From positions 6,519 through 70,518 of the forward strand of contig JAVEWG010000017.1 in the NCBI GenBank assembly GCA_034004685.1: 64,000 bases of DNA, in the 5' to 3' direction. Positions within the stretch are counted from its first letter, which is position 1, and each line of letters starts with the position of its first letter. The notes under the pieces are model-generated. The model had not been told where the DNA came from, did not search any database, and saw only the letters and a program-made list of their open reading frames with translations. This document shows, piece by piece, positions 30,419 to 39,329 of the stretch. The stretch is from JAEUNX01 sp034004685. GTDB lineage: Bacteria > Pseudomonadota > Gammaproteobacteria > Burkholderiales > Rhodocyclaceae. The position numbers were made by a program, and so were the translations under genes.

Positions 30419-32470
30419 ATGCCTGTAGCATTATGGTTTGCTCTGGTTTGCTCGGTGATTGCGATTCTGTACGGGGCATTCTTCAGCAAGTGGATTTTGT
30501 CTTTGCCCGCTGGCAACGAGCGCATGCAGGAGATCGCCCGTGCGGTCCAGACCGGCGCATCGGCTTACCTTAACCGCCAGTACGGCACCATCGGCATCGT
30601 CGGAGTGGTATTGGCCGTGGTGATCGGCTTTGCCCTGGGCTGGCCCACCGCCATCGGCTTCGTGCTTGGCGCGGTACTCTCCGGAGCGGCCGGCTACATC
30701 GGCATGAATGTTTCGGTGCGGGCCAACGTGCGCACCGCCGAAGCCGCCCGCCAAGGCGTCAACGAAGCCCTCACGGTGGCCTTCCGGGGCGGCGCCATCA
30801 CCGGCATGCTGGTCGCCGGGCTGGGCCTGCTGGGGGTGGCCGGCTACTACGCATTCCTGAAATCCGGCGCGGCGCCGGACCTGTCCATGGTGGACGTGCT
30901 TCATCCCCTGGTCGGCCTGGCCTTCGGTTCCTCCTTGATCTCCATCTTCGCCCGGCTGGGGGGTGGCATCTTCACCAAGGGTGCCGACGTGGGCGCCGAC
31001 CTGGTGGGCAAGGTGGAAGCGGGCATCCCCGAGGACGACCCGCGCAATCCGGCGGTGATCGCCGATAACGTGGGGGATAACGTGGGGGACTGCGCCGGGA
31101 TGGCGGCGGACCTCTTTGAAACCTATGTGGTGACCATCGTCGCCACGATGCTGCTGGGCGCCCTGAGTTTCACGGCCCAGGCGGCGGCAACGGTGACCTA
31201 TCCCCTGGTGCTCGGCGGCTTTTCCATCATCGCCTCAATCGTCGGCTGCATGTTCGTCAAGGCCTCCCCCAACGGCAAGATCATGAATGCCCTCTATCGG
31301 GGCCTGATCGTGGCCGGCGTGTTGGCGCTGATCGCCTTCTATCCCCTGACCACCTGGATCCTGGGGGACGGACTCACCACCGCCGACGGTAACCTGATCA
31401 GCGCGGGCGCCATTTATGGGACGGCGGTGATCGGCCTGATCCTGACCGGCCTGATGGTATTCATCACCGAGTACTACACTGGCACCGACTTCAAACCGGT
31501 GCGCCATATCGCCGAAGCATCCACCACCGGCCACGGCACCAACATCATCGCCGGCCTGGGGGTTTCCATGAAGGCCACCGCTTGGCCGGTGCTGGCGGTG
31601 TGCGCCGCCATCCTGTCGTCCTACCAGCTGGCGGGCCTCTACGGCATCGCCATCGCCGCCACCTCCATGCTGTCCATGGCCGGCATCATCGTGGCCCTGG
31701 ACGCCTACGGCCCCATCACCGACAACGCCGGGGGCATCGCCGAAATGGCCGAACTGCCGGATTCGGTGCGGGCGGTGACCGATCCGCTGGACGCCGTGGG
31801 CAACACTACCAAGGCGGTGACCAAGGGTTACGCCATCGGCTCGGCGGGCCTGGCCGCCCTGGTGCTGTTCGCCGACTACACCCACGCCCTGGAAAGCTCG
31901 GGACACCACCTGACCTTCGATCTCTCCAACCACATGGTGATCGTCGGCCTGTTCATCGGCGGCCTGATCCCCTACCTCTTCGGCGCCATGGCCATGGAAG
32001 CGGTGGGCCGGGCTGCGGGGTCGGTGGTGGTGGAAGTGCGCCGCCAGTTCAAGGAGATCCCCGGCATCATGGCCGGCACAGCCAAGCCGGATTACTCCCG
32101 GGCGGTGGATATGCTGACCAAGGCAGCCATCAAGGAAATGATGATTCCGTCCCTGCTGCCCGTGGGCGTGCCCATTCTGGTGGGTCTGATCCTCGGGCCC
32201 CAGGCCCTGGGGGGCGTGCTGATGGGTACCATCGTCACCGGCCTGTTCGTCGCCATCTCCATGACCACCGGCGGCGGCGCCTGGGATAACGCCAAGAAGT
32301 ACATCGAGGACGGCCATTTCGGCGGCAAAGGCTCCGAAGCCCACAAGGCCGCGGTCACCGGCGACACCGTGGGCGACCCCTACAAGGACACCGCCGGCCC
32401 CGCCGTCAATCCGCTGATCAAGATCATCAACCTGGTGGCCCTGCTGATTGTGCCCCTGATCGCCGGCTAA
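30419..32470 (+). CDS. hppA: Membrane-bound proton-pumping pyrophosphatase
   Basis: Hydrolyses PPi and pumps protons across the inner membrane. 683 residues with about 16 membrane helices. The PPi site is KVEAGIPEDDPRNPAVIAD with DNVGDNVGD near residue 205. A second acidic cluster lies at the C-terminus (GDTVGDPYKDTAGPAVNP). The GNTTKA motif near 462 has Lys where potassium-dependent enzymes have Ala, so this is the K+-independent H+ type. It converges with soluble ppa; the pump would save energy from PPi under low oxygen, while ppa drives biosynthesis. Confidence 0.97.
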   Translation: MPVALWFALVCSVIAILYGAFFSKWILSLPAGNERMQEIARAVQTGASAYLNRQYGTIGIVGVVLAVVIGFALGWPTAIGFVLGAVLSGAAGYIGMNVSVRANVRTAEAARQGVNEALTVAFRGGAITGMLVAGLGLLGVAGYYAFLKSGAAPDLSMVDVLHPLVGLAFGSSLISIFARLGGGIFTKGADVGADLVGKVEAGIPEDDPRNPAVIADNVGDNVGDCAGMAADLFETYVVTIVATMLLGALSFTAQAAATVTYPLVLGGFSIIASIVGCMFVKASPNGKIMNALYRGLIVAGVLALIAFYPLTTWILGDGLTTADGNLISAGAIYGTAVIGLILTGLMVFITEYYTGTDFKPVRHIAEASTTGHGTNIIAGLGVSMKATAWPVLAVCAAILSSYQLAGLYGIAIAATSMLSMAGIIVALDAYGPITDNAGGIAEMAELPDSVRAVTDPLDAVGNTTKAVTKGYAIGSAGLAALVLFADYTHALESSGHHLTFDLSNHMVIVGLFIGGLIPYLFGAMAMEAVGRAAGSVVVEVRRQFKEIPGIMAGTAKPDYSRAVDMLTKAAIKEMMIPSLLPVGVPILVGLILGPQALGGVLMGTIVTGLFVAISMTTGGGAWDNAKKYIEDGHFGGKGSEAHKAAVTGDTVGDPYKDTAGPAVNPLIKIINLVALLIVPLIAG

Positions 32471-32520
32471 AGACGGATGCAGCACCCGGGGAAGACGGGA
32501 TCTCCGCCTTCCCCATGGAC

Positions 32521-32545
32521 AAAGGCCCCGTTCAACGGGGCCTTT
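32521..32545. terminator. Bidirectional terminator, hppA/ppa
   Basis: AAAGGCCCCGTT and AACGGGGCCTTT form a long stem with T's to 32546 on the plus strand and A's on the other side, lying between convergent hppA and ppa. Confidence 0.85.
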
Positions 32546-32572
32546 TGCTTGCGCTACCAGGGGCGCGGGGAC

Positions 32573-33121
32573 TCAGAAGTTCGGCTTGTCCTTGGCATTG
32601 TTGTAGGCCTCGATGCCCGCCAGGATTTCCCCCTTGGCTGCGTCCTTGTCGCACCAGCCCACCACCTTGACCCACTTGCCCTGCTCCAGATCCTTGTAAT
32701 GCTCGAAGAAGTGCACGATCTGACGCAGCAGCAGGTCGTCCAGGTCCCGGAAGGTATCGATCCGGTCATACAGGGTGGTCAGCTTGCTCACCGGCACCGC
32801 CAGCACCTTGGCATCCTGGCCGCCTTCGTCTTCCATCTTGAGCATGCCCACCGGGCGGCAGCGGATCACCACCCCCGGCAGCAGGGGGAAAGGGGTCACC
32901 ACCAGCACGTCCACCGGGTCACCATCCCCGGCGATGGTGTGGGGCACATAACCGTAGTTGCAGGGGTAGCACATGGAAGTACCCATGAAGCGGTCCACGA
33001 AAATCGCGCCGCTGTCCTTGTCTACCTCGAACTTGATCGGATCGGCATGCGCCGGAATCTCGATGATGACGTTGATGTCGTTCGGCACATCCTTGCCGGA
33101 CTTAATTTGGTCGATGCCCAT
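32573..33121 (-). CDS. ppa: Inorganic pyrophosphatase, soluble family I
   Basis: Cytosolic Mg-dependent PPi hydrolase, 182 residues. Active-site sequence GDGDPVDVLV is preceded by YPCNYGYVPHTIA; there is also KFEVDKDSGAIFVDRF and the C-terminal WVKVVGW.DKDAAKGEI. ATG 33121 (MGIDQIKSGKDVPNDINV) is the conserved start, with GGAGGAA upstream; the longer frame is not conserved. Convergent with hppA. Confidence 0.96.
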   Translation of the reverse strand: MGIDQIKSGKDVPNDINVIIEIPAHADPIKFEVDKDSGAIFVDRFMGTSMCYPCNYGYVPHTIAGDGDPVDVLVVTPFPLLPGVVIRCRPVGMLKMEDEGGQDAKVLAVPVSKLTTLYDRIDTFRDLDDLLLRQIVHFFEHYKDLEQGKWVKVVGWCDKDAAKGEILAGIEAYNNAKDKPNF

Positions 33122-33187
33122 ACTTCCTCCGAGAAAGGAGCGGATTATAAGGGAAGTGGGCTGACTGACCACTTACACAGCCCGGCC

Positions 33188-33394
33188 TCATTCCGCGTCG
33201 AACCCTGCCTCCTCAATGGCGTGGCGCAGGCGCTCCAGAGCCACCCGGGCGGGGTCGAAGTCCACCCGGGCCTCCCCCGCCTCCAGGGAAACCTCCGCCC
33301 GCTCCACCCCGGGCAGGGCGGTCAGCACCCCGATCACGCTCTTCGCGCAGCCGCCGCAGCTCATGCCACCCACCTTGATCACCACGTTTGCCAT
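33188..33394 (-). CDS. copZ: Copper chaperone, HMA domain
   Basis: 68 residues forming one heavy-metal-associated domain with the metal site GMSCGGCAKSV (CxxC). Its ATG is 21 bp downstream of the copA stop and follows AGGAAAG. CopZ-type proteins carry Cu(I) to the export ATPase, which is encoded immediately upstream. The function is assigned by fold and context. Confidence 0.9.
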   Translation of the reverse strand: MANVVIKVGGMSCGGCAKSVIGVLTALPGVERAEVSLEAGEARVDFDPARVALERLRHAIEEAGFDAE

Positions 33395-33414
33395 CTCTTT
33401 CCTCTCCAGGGAAT

Positions 33415-35823
33415 TCATCGACCCGGCCGCCAGTACTTGAGCAGCAGGGAATTGGACACCACCGACACCGAACTCATGGCCATGGCCGCTCCGGCAATCA
33501 CCGGATTGAGGTAACCGAAGGCCGCCAGGGGAATCCCCAGCACGTTGTAGATGAAGGCGAAGAACAGATTCTGGCGGATCTTGGAGAGGGTCGCCCGGGA
33601 AAGATCGATGGCATCCACTACCCCCGCCAGGCTGCCCCGCACCAGGGTGATGTCGGCTGCCGCCATCGCCACGTCGGTCCCGCTGCCCATGGCGAAGGAC
33701 ACATCCGCCGCCGCCAGGGCTGGGGCATCGTTGATGCCGTCGCCCGCCATCCCAACCCACACCCCACCAGCCTTGAGGGCCGTTACCGCCGCCACCTTGT
33801 CCCCCGGCAGCACGCCAGCCCGGTAATCGGCAATCCCCACCTCCCGGGCAACGGCCTGGGCCGTGGCGGGGTGGTCACCAGTAAGCATCACCACCCGCAC
33901 CCCCGCCGCCGCCAGTCGGGCCACCACCTGGCGGGAATCGGCCCGCAGGGCGTCCGCCACGGCGATCAGCCCGGCTGCCCGGCCATCCACCCCCACCGCC
34001 ACCAGGCTGCGGCCCTGGTCGGCCTCCTCCGCCACCAGGGCCTCCGGCAGAGCCATGCCCTCCTCCGCCAGGAAGTCCGGGGAACCCAGTACCACCCGAT
34101 GTCCGTCCACCTCGCCCCGCACGCCTTTTCCCGCCAACGCATCCACCTTGGAAGATGGGGGCAGCGGGCCGGCCTCCCGTTCAACCATTGCCGCCACCAC
34201 TGCCGCCGCTACCGGATGGGCGCTGGTGGCCTCCAGTCCGGCAGCCAGCCGTAACACCTGGTCCGCAGGGAACGCCGCCAAGACATGGACCGCCTGGACC
34301 CTGGGCTTGCCCTCGGTGAGGGTGCCGGTCTTGTCTACCGCCAACACAGTAAGCTTTTCGGCCAGCTCCAGGGCCTCCGCATTCTTCACCAGCACCCCGG
34401 CCCGGGCCCCCTGCCCGGTGCCCACCATCACCGCCGTAGGGGTGGCCAGGCCAAGCGCACAGGGGCAGGCGATCACCAGCACCGCCACGGCATTCACCAA
34501 GGCCAGGGGAAAATCACCGGCCATCAGCCACCAGCCCAGAAAGGTAACCAGCGCCACCGCCACCACCGCTGGCACGAACACCGCAGAAATCCGGTCCGCC
34601 AGGCGCTGCACCGGCGCCTTGGAGCCCTGGGCACTCTCCACCATCCGCACGATACCTGCCAGCAGGGTCTGGCTGCCCACCCCGGTTGCCTGGCAGCGCA
34701 GAACCCCGGCCCCATTTACCGTGGCGGCAAAGACCTTGTCCCCCGGGCCCTTGGCCACCGGCAGGCTCTCGCCGGTCAGCATGGCCTCCGTGAGGCTGGA
34801 TTCACCGGACTCCACCACCCCATCCACCGGTACGCTGTCGCCAGGCCGCAGCAGGAAGCGATCTCCCCGGCACAGGCTTTCCACCGGCACTTCCAGCACC
34901 CCCCCGTCCCGCTCCACCCGGGCCATCCGGGGCGCCAGGCGGAGCAGGGCCTCGATGGCGGCGGAGGTGCGGGCCTTGGCCCGTGCCTCCAACAGCTTGC
35001 CCAGCAAAATCAGGGTGATGATGGCGGCAGAAGCCTCGAAATAGACATGGCGGTTGGGTAAGCCGGCCAGGGTCACCACCAGGCTGTAGAAATAGGCCAT
35101 GGAGGTGCCCAGGGCCACCAGCACGTCCATGTTGGCGCCGCCCCCCAGCAGGGATGACCAGGCGCCCCGGTAGAAACGGCCGCCCACCCAGAATTGCACC
35201 GGGGTGGCCAGGAGCAGCTGGATCCAGCGGGGGATGAGATCATGATGACCATCTCCCGCCCCCAGTCCGAACATGGCTGGCATCTGGACCACCAGGGGCA
35301 AGGTCAGCAGCGCCGCAATCCAGAAACGCCGCAACTCGGCCCGCCAGACGGTTTCCCGGCGGGCCTTTTCCCGCTCCCGGGTAGCCGGCCCCGATTCCGT
35401 AGCGGTAAAACCGGCCCGCTCCACGGCATCATGGATGGCGGCTGCGCTGGCCAAGCCGGGCTGGTAGCGCACCGCCGCCCGCTCGCTGGCAAAATTGACG
35501 GTCGCCTCGACCCCGGGCAAGCGGTTGAGCACCTTCTCCAGCCGCGTCGCGCAAGCCCCGCAGGTCATCCCGGCGATGGCCAGTTCCAGATCGGCCGGTG
35601 GCACATCGAAGCCCGCCTGGCGGATCGTCTCCACCACAGCATTGGGCGTAGCCCCCATGGTCCCCAAGCTCACCCGTGCCCGCTCAGCGGCAAAGTTCAC
35701 CTGGGCGGTGACCCCGGGCAGTCGATTGAGCACCTTTTCGATGCGGGTCGCGCAAGCCGCGCAACTCATGCCCGCGATGGAAAGATCGAGTTCCGCGGAA
35801 CGGGCAGGAGGGACATCATTCAC
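33415..35823 (-). CDS. copA: Cu(I)-exporting P1B-type ATPase
   Basis: 802 residues. Two N-terminal HMA domains (GMSCAACATR, GMTCGACATR), eight predicted membrane helices, the CPC metal motif (IACPCALGLATP) near residue 452, the phosphorylation site DKTGTLTEGK near 495, and GDGINDAPALAAADV. Exports cytosolic copper to the periplasm. The start is GTG 35823 with GAGGAG 8 bases upstream; the frame continues to 36156 but overlaps the divergent regulator. A MerR-type promoter precedes it. A second copper ATPase, CcoI, is elsewhere in the window. Confidence 0.96.
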   Translation of the reverse strand: MNDVPPARSAELDLSIAGMSCAACATRIEKVLNRLPGVTAQVNFAAERARVSLGTMGATPNAVVETIRQAGFDVPPADLELAIAGMTCGACATRLEKVLNRLPGVEATVNFASERAAVRYQPGLASAAAIHDAVERAGFTATESGPATREREKARRETVWRAELRRFWIAALLTLPLVVQMPAMFGLGAGDGHHDLIPRWIQLLLATPVQFWVGGRFYRGAWSSLLGGGANMDVLVALGTSMAYFYSLVVTLAGLPNRHVYFEASAAIITLILLGKLLEARAKARTSAAIEALLRLAPRMARVERDGGVLEVPVESLCRGDRFLLRPGDSVPVDGVVESGESSLTEAMLTGESLPVAKGPGDKVFAATVNGAGVLRCQATGVGSQTLLAGIVRMVESAQGSKAPVQRLADRISAVFVPAVVAVALVTFLGWWLMAGDFPLALVNAVAVLVIACPCALGLATPTAVMVGTGQGARAGVLVKNAEALELAEKLTVLAVDKTGTLTEGKPRVQAVHVLAAFPADQVLRLAAGLEATSAHPVAAAVVAAMVEREAGPLPPSSKVDALAGKGVRGEVDGHRVVLGSPDFLAEEGMALPEALVAEEADQGRSLVAVGVDGRAAGLIAVADALRADSRQVVARLAAAGVRVVMLTGDHPATAQAVAREVGIADYRAGVLPGDKVAAVTALKAGGVWVGMAGDGINDAPALAAADVSFAMGSGTDVAMAAADITLVRGSLAGVVDAIDLSRATLSKIRQNLFFAFIYNVLGIPLAAFGYLNPVIAGAAMAMSSVSVVSNSLLLKYWRPGR

Positions 35824-35867
35824 GGGGGTTCTCCTCGAACAGGGCGTGCAGGGTGCCCGGGATTGCA

Positions 35868-35898
35868 GTCTAATCTCCGCACTCAGGTACGGCGTCAA
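35868..35898 (-). promoter_or_regulatory. MerR-type copA promoter with 19-bp spacer
   Basis: On the minus strand TTGACG (35898-35893) and TTAGAC (35873-35868) are 19 bp apart, the over-long spacing that MerR/CueR activators correct by twisting DNA. The spacer ends are CCG...CGG. It lies between copA and the CueR-like gene. Confidence 0.55.
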
Positions 35899-35903
35899 CC
35901 CTC

Positions 35904-36306
35904 GTGAACACCCTAACCATCGGCAGCCTGGGGGCCGCCGCCGACGGCGTGGAAACCCATCCGCAACTACCTGCGCCGGGGGTTGCAGCCCATCCCCCAA
36001 CGCCCTGGCGGCATCCGCTGCTATGGCCAGGACGATCTGGATCGCCTGCATTTCATCCGCCATGCCCAAGGGCTGGGCTTCAGTCTTGAGGAAGTCGCCG
36101 AGCTGCTGGCCCTGGATTACATGCAGGACCGGCAGGCCGCCTGCGCCCTGGCCCAATCAAAGCTGACCCAGATCGACGACCGGATCCGCCTGATGGGGGC
36201 CATGCGGGGAGCTTTGGCCAGTCTGGTGAGTTGCTGCGAAAACGCACCGGGGAGCGCCTCTTGCCCCATCCTGCGGGCCCTGGCCGGAAAAACCCATCCC
36301 ACCTGA
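35904..36306 (+). pseudogene. cueR: CueR-like MerR regulator with frameshift
   Basis: The first 18 codons from GTG 35904 read MNTLTIGSLGAAADGVET. After one extra C in the CCC run (35956-35958) the homologous sequence continues in another frame as TIRNYLRRGLQPIPQRPGGIRCY and on through LDRLHFIRHAQGLGFSLEEVAELLALD to the stop at 36306. Removing one C gives a complete MerR-family protein of about 133 residues with C-terminal CC...C metal-binding-type residues (SCCENAPGSASC). It is either a sequencing error or a real inactivating mutation. Divergent from copA, its expected target. Confidence 0.75.
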
Positions 36307-36310
36307 GCGA

Positions 36311-37018
36311 TCAGACGTGGCAAACCACTCCGTTCCACAGTTTGCCCCCCAGTTCCGGCGCCATCACCAGCCCGAACACCCCGAAGGCCAGCACCAGCAG
36401 TCCCGAGGCCAGGCGGATCTTGCGATTGCGGGTGATGTCCCGCAGGCGCTTGAAGAGCATGCCCGCCAGCAACAGATTGGGCAGGGTTCCCAGACCGAAA
36501 GCCAGCATGAGCCCCGCCCCCCGGCCCGCCGAACCGGTGACCAAGGCGGTCGCCAGCACACTGTAGACCAGACCGCAGGGAAGAAGACCCCACAGCATCC
36601 CCAGGGGCAGGGCTCTGGCAGGGGAACTGGCGGGTAGAAAACGCCGGGTCAGGGGCTGCACCCGCCGCCAGATGCGCTGGCCGATCCGCTCCACCGGAGC
36701 CAAGACCCGGGTAAACCCGGTGAGATAGAGCCCCAGGGCCACCAGCATCAGGTTGGCCAATACATAAAGGGTGAGTTGCACCGGCAACATGCCATTGAGG
36801 AGCAGGCCGGCGCTTCCGATAGCCCCCATCAGGGCGCCCAGGCCACCATAGGTGGCAATGCGGCCCAGATTGTAGGCAAGGAGGATCGCCCAGGGGCGCC
36901 GGGCCGGGCCCGGAATCTGGACGGTGAGGGCCCCCACGATGCCGCCACACATTCCCACGCAATGGGTCCCACCCAGCAAACCCACGAGGAAGATGGCGAT
37001 GTAGCCGGTCTCAGGCAT
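36311..37018 (-). CDS. Sulfite exporter TauE/SafE-like membrane protein (DsbD_2 type)
   Basis: 235 residues with six to seven membrane helices. The start carries GLLGGTHCVGMCGGIVGAL, the HCxGMCGG signature of the cytochrome-biogenesis transmembrane (DsbD-like) family often encoded near cbb3 oxidase and copper genes. A second signature is PLGMLWGLLPCGLVYSVLA. A role in metal or electron transfer for oxidase maturation is inferred from neighbours (copA upstream, hemN downstream) and paralogues. The name TauE/SafE is conventional and not evidence of sulfite export. Confidence 0.85.
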   Translation of the reverse strand: MPETGYIAIFLVGLLGGTHCVGMCGGIVGALTVQIPGPARRPWAILLAYNLGRIATYGGLGALMGAIGSAGLLLNGMLPVQLTLYVLANLMLVALGLYLTGFTRVLAPVERIGQRIWRRVQPLTRRFLPASSPARALPLGMLWGLLPCGLVYSVLATALVTGSAGRGAGLMLAFGLGTLPNLLLAGMLFKRLRDITRNRKIRLASGLLVLAFGVFGLVMAPELGGKLWNGVVCHV

Positions 37019-37069
37019 GGCGCTACAGCTGAAAACAGAAGGGCGATTCTAACCCGCCTACCGCAGGGT

Positions 37070-38461
37070 TCAGATCACCTTGGAGTAGCGCGTACGCTCC
37101 CGATCGGATCGGAGATAGCGGTCGAAGGCCATGGCGATTCCCCGCACCAGGAGCCGGCCCGGGGGCAGAACGCTGATCCACTTGTCGGTGACCCGCAGCA
37201 ATCCGGCCTCCTCCATCTCCTGCAGATCCGCCAGTTCAGCGGCAAAATAGCTCTTGAAGTCAATGAGATGAGCAATTTCGATGGATTCGATGGACAGCTC
37301 GAAGTGGCACATCAGCGCCTGGATGATGGAGCGCCGCAGGAGATCATCGGCGGTCAGCTCGATACCCCGGAAAACCGGCAGCTTATCCTGATCCAGGATG
37401 TCGTAGTACTCGTCTAAGGTCTTGACGTTCTGGGCGTAGCAGGGCCCCACCTTACCTATGGCGGACACCCCGAAGGCCAGCAGATCGCACTCGGCGTAAG
37501 TGGAATACCCCTGGAAGTTGCGATGCAGCCGGCCCTGGCGCTGGGCGACGGCCAGTTCGTCATCAGGCTTGGCGAAATGGTCCATCCCGATGTAGATATA
37601 ACCCGCCTCGGTCAGCCGGCGAATGGTCAGTTGCAGGATCTGTAGCTTCGTGTCGGCCGAGGGCAGGTCCTCGGAATTGATGCGCCGCTGGGGCTTGAAG
37701 AGCCCCGGCAGATGGGCGTAGCTGTATAGGGAAATACGGTCCGGCGACAGCTTCAGCACCTCTTCCAGCGTGCGGTTGAAACTGATCACGTTCTGCTTGG
37801 GCAGTCCGTAGATGAGATCCATGCTCACCGACTTGAAACCGGTAGCCCGGGCAGCCTCCATCACGGAGCGGGTTTCCTCCAGACTCTGCACCCGGTTCAC
37901 CGCCACTTGCACATCGTGGTTGAAATCCTGCACACCCACGCTCATGCGGTTGAATCCCAGCTCCGCCAGGAGCGCGACCGTGGCGTAATCCACCTTGCGG
38001 GGATCCACCTCGATCGAGTATTCGCCGTTGGGCAGGAGGGTGAAATGCTCATTGACCGCCGCCATCAACTCCCGCATCTCGTCGTGAGTGAGGAAGGTGG
38101 GCGTGCCGCCACCAAGATGGAGCTGCAGCACCTGCCGGCCACCGTCCAGGGCGGCAGCCTGCATGGCGACTTCCTTGGCTAAGTACTTCAGATATTTGGC
38201 GCTGCGGCCATGGTCCTTGGTGATGATCTTGTTGCAGCCGCAGTAGTAGCAGATCGTATTGCAGAAGGGGATATGGAAGTATAATGAGAGCGGTTTGCTC
38301 ATTCCCCCAATAGTGCGTTGTCCCAGCCAATGCCTGTAGGCCTGTTCGTCAAAGGCCTCAACGAAGCGATCTGCCGTTGGATAGGACGTGTATCGCGGTC
38401 CGCTGATATCGAAGCGGCGGATCAGTTGCGGATCGAAAACAACGTCTTTTTGGGAGATCAT
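37070..38461 (-). CDS. hemN: Oxygen-independent coproporphyrinogen III oxidase
   Basis: Radical-SAM enzyme making protoporphyrinogen under anoxia. 463 residues. The start MISQKDVVFDPQLIRRFDISGPRYTSYPTA is family-typical; CxxxCxxC (CNTICYYCGC) near residue 65; GGGTPTFL; and the HemN C-terminal domain. ATG 38461 is clear; upstream frame is non-homologous. Divergent from fnr, with an FNR box in the shared promoter region, so induced at low oxygen, supplying heme to the cbb3 oxidase. Confidence 0.97.
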   Translation of the reverse strand: MISQKDVVFDPQLIRRFDISGPRYTSYPTADRFVEAFDEQAYRHWLGQRTIGGMSKPLSLYFHIPFCNTICYYCGCNKIITKDHGRSAKYLKYLAKEVAMQAAALDGGRQVLQLHLGGGTPTFLTHDEMRELMAAVNEHFTLLPNGEYSIEVDPRKVDYATVALLAELGFNRMSVGVQDFNHDVQVAVNRVQSLEETRSVMEAARATGFKSVSMDLIYGLPKQNVISFNRTLEEVLKLSPDRISLYSYAHLPGLFKPQRRINSEDLPSADTKLQILQLTIRRLTEAGYIYIGMDHFAKPDDELAVAQRQGRLHRNFQGYSTYAECDLLAFGVSAIGKVGPCYAQNVKTLDEYYDILDQDKLPVFRGIELTADDLLRRSIIQALMCHFELSIESIEIAHLIDFKSYFAAELADLQEMEEAGLLRVTDKWISVLPPGRLLVRGIAMAFDRYLRSDRERTRYSKVI

Positions 38462-38515
38462 GGTGGCTCTTCTAGCAGTTGCCCAGAACGATCTCAAAAC
38501 CTGGCCCCGGTGTGG

Positions 38516-38529
38516 TTGACGTGGATCAA
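38516..38529. promoter_or_regulatory. FNR/Anr box between hemN and fnr
   Basis: TTGAC-GTGG-ATCAA, one base from the TTGAT-N4-ATCAA consensus. Centred about 61 bp from the hemN start and 58 bp from the fnr start, so it can activate hemN and autoregulate fnr. Confidence 0.8.
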
Positions 38530-38579
38530 AGGGGGTCGGATGACCTCGAATTCCCTGACAAAACTCCAGTGAGGACTGC

Positions 38580-39329
38580 ATGCAGATGAAGGCTCTGGCG
38601 ACGATTCCCATCACGGTTGCTGGTTTGAAAACCGCCTGCTCCCAATGTAATTTGCAAGAAATGTGCCTTCCCTTCGGCCTGGACAACTCGGAAATCGACC
38701 GCCTTGACGAACTGGTGGGCACCCGCCGGAAGGTCAAGCGCCAGCAGAATCTCTACCGGGCCGGAGATCCCTTCGAGGCCATCTTCGCGGTCCGGACTGG
38801 CTCTTTCAAGACCGACGTGCTGCTGGAGGATGGGCGGGATCAGGTGACCGGGTTCCAGATGAGCGGTGAGATCCTGGGCCTGGACGGCATCAGCACCGAA
38901 TCCCACTCCTGTAACGCGGTGGCCCTGGAGGACAGTGAGGTTTGCGTGATCCCCTTCGCCAAGCTGGAGGAACTCTCCCGGGAGGTGGGTGCGCTGCAGC
39001 ACCAGTTCCACAAGGTCATGAGCCGGGAAATTGTGCGGGACCACGGGGTCATGATGCTGCTGGGCTCCATGCGCGCCGAGGAACGCCTGGCCGCCTTCCT
39101 GCTGAACCTCTCCCAGCGCTTCACGGCCCGCGGCTTCTCCCCGGCGGAGTTTCATCTACGCATGACCCGGGATGAAATCGGCTCCTACCTGGGGCTCAAG
39201 CTGGAAACCGTATCGCGGGCCTTTTCCAAGTTTCAAGAAGAGGGCCTGGTGTCGGTTCAGCAGAAGCACATCCGCATCCTCGACATCCCCGGCCTCAAGG
39301 TCCTGCTCCAGCCCCACTCCAATCGGTAA
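38580..39329 (+). CDS. fnr: FNR-type oxygen-sensing regulator
   Basis: 249 residues. N-terminal cysteines Cys20, Cys23 and Cys29 (CSQCNLQEMC) plus a later Cys near 112 (SHSCNAVAL) match the [4Fe-4S] ligands of FNR. The HTH is TRDEIGSYLGLKLETVSRAFSKFQEEGLV, with the E-x-x-S-R recognition of TTGAT boxes. It activates anaerobic genes; candidate targets here are hemN, itself, uspA, ccoN, a small RNA and the hemerythrin operon. The 3' end overlaps the convergent hemerythrin gene by 35 bp. Confidence 0.96.
   Translation: MQMKALATIPITVAGLKTACSQCNLQEMCLPFGLDNSEIDRLDELVGTRRKVKRQQNLYRAGDPFEAIFAVRTGSFKTDVLLEDGRDQVTGFQMSGEILGLDGISTESHSCNAVALEDSEVCVIPFAKLEELSREVGALQHQFHKVMSREIVRDHGVMMLLGSMRAEERLAAFLLNLSQRFTARGFSPAEFHLRMTRDEIGSYLGLKLETVSRAFSKFQEEGLVSVQQKHIRILDIPGLKVLLQPHSNR

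Noticed and set aside
33188..33760. 190-residue frame reading into copZ
   Set aside because: Only the last 68 residues are the HMA chaperone with its own ribosome site; the upstream part is an alternate frame of copA.
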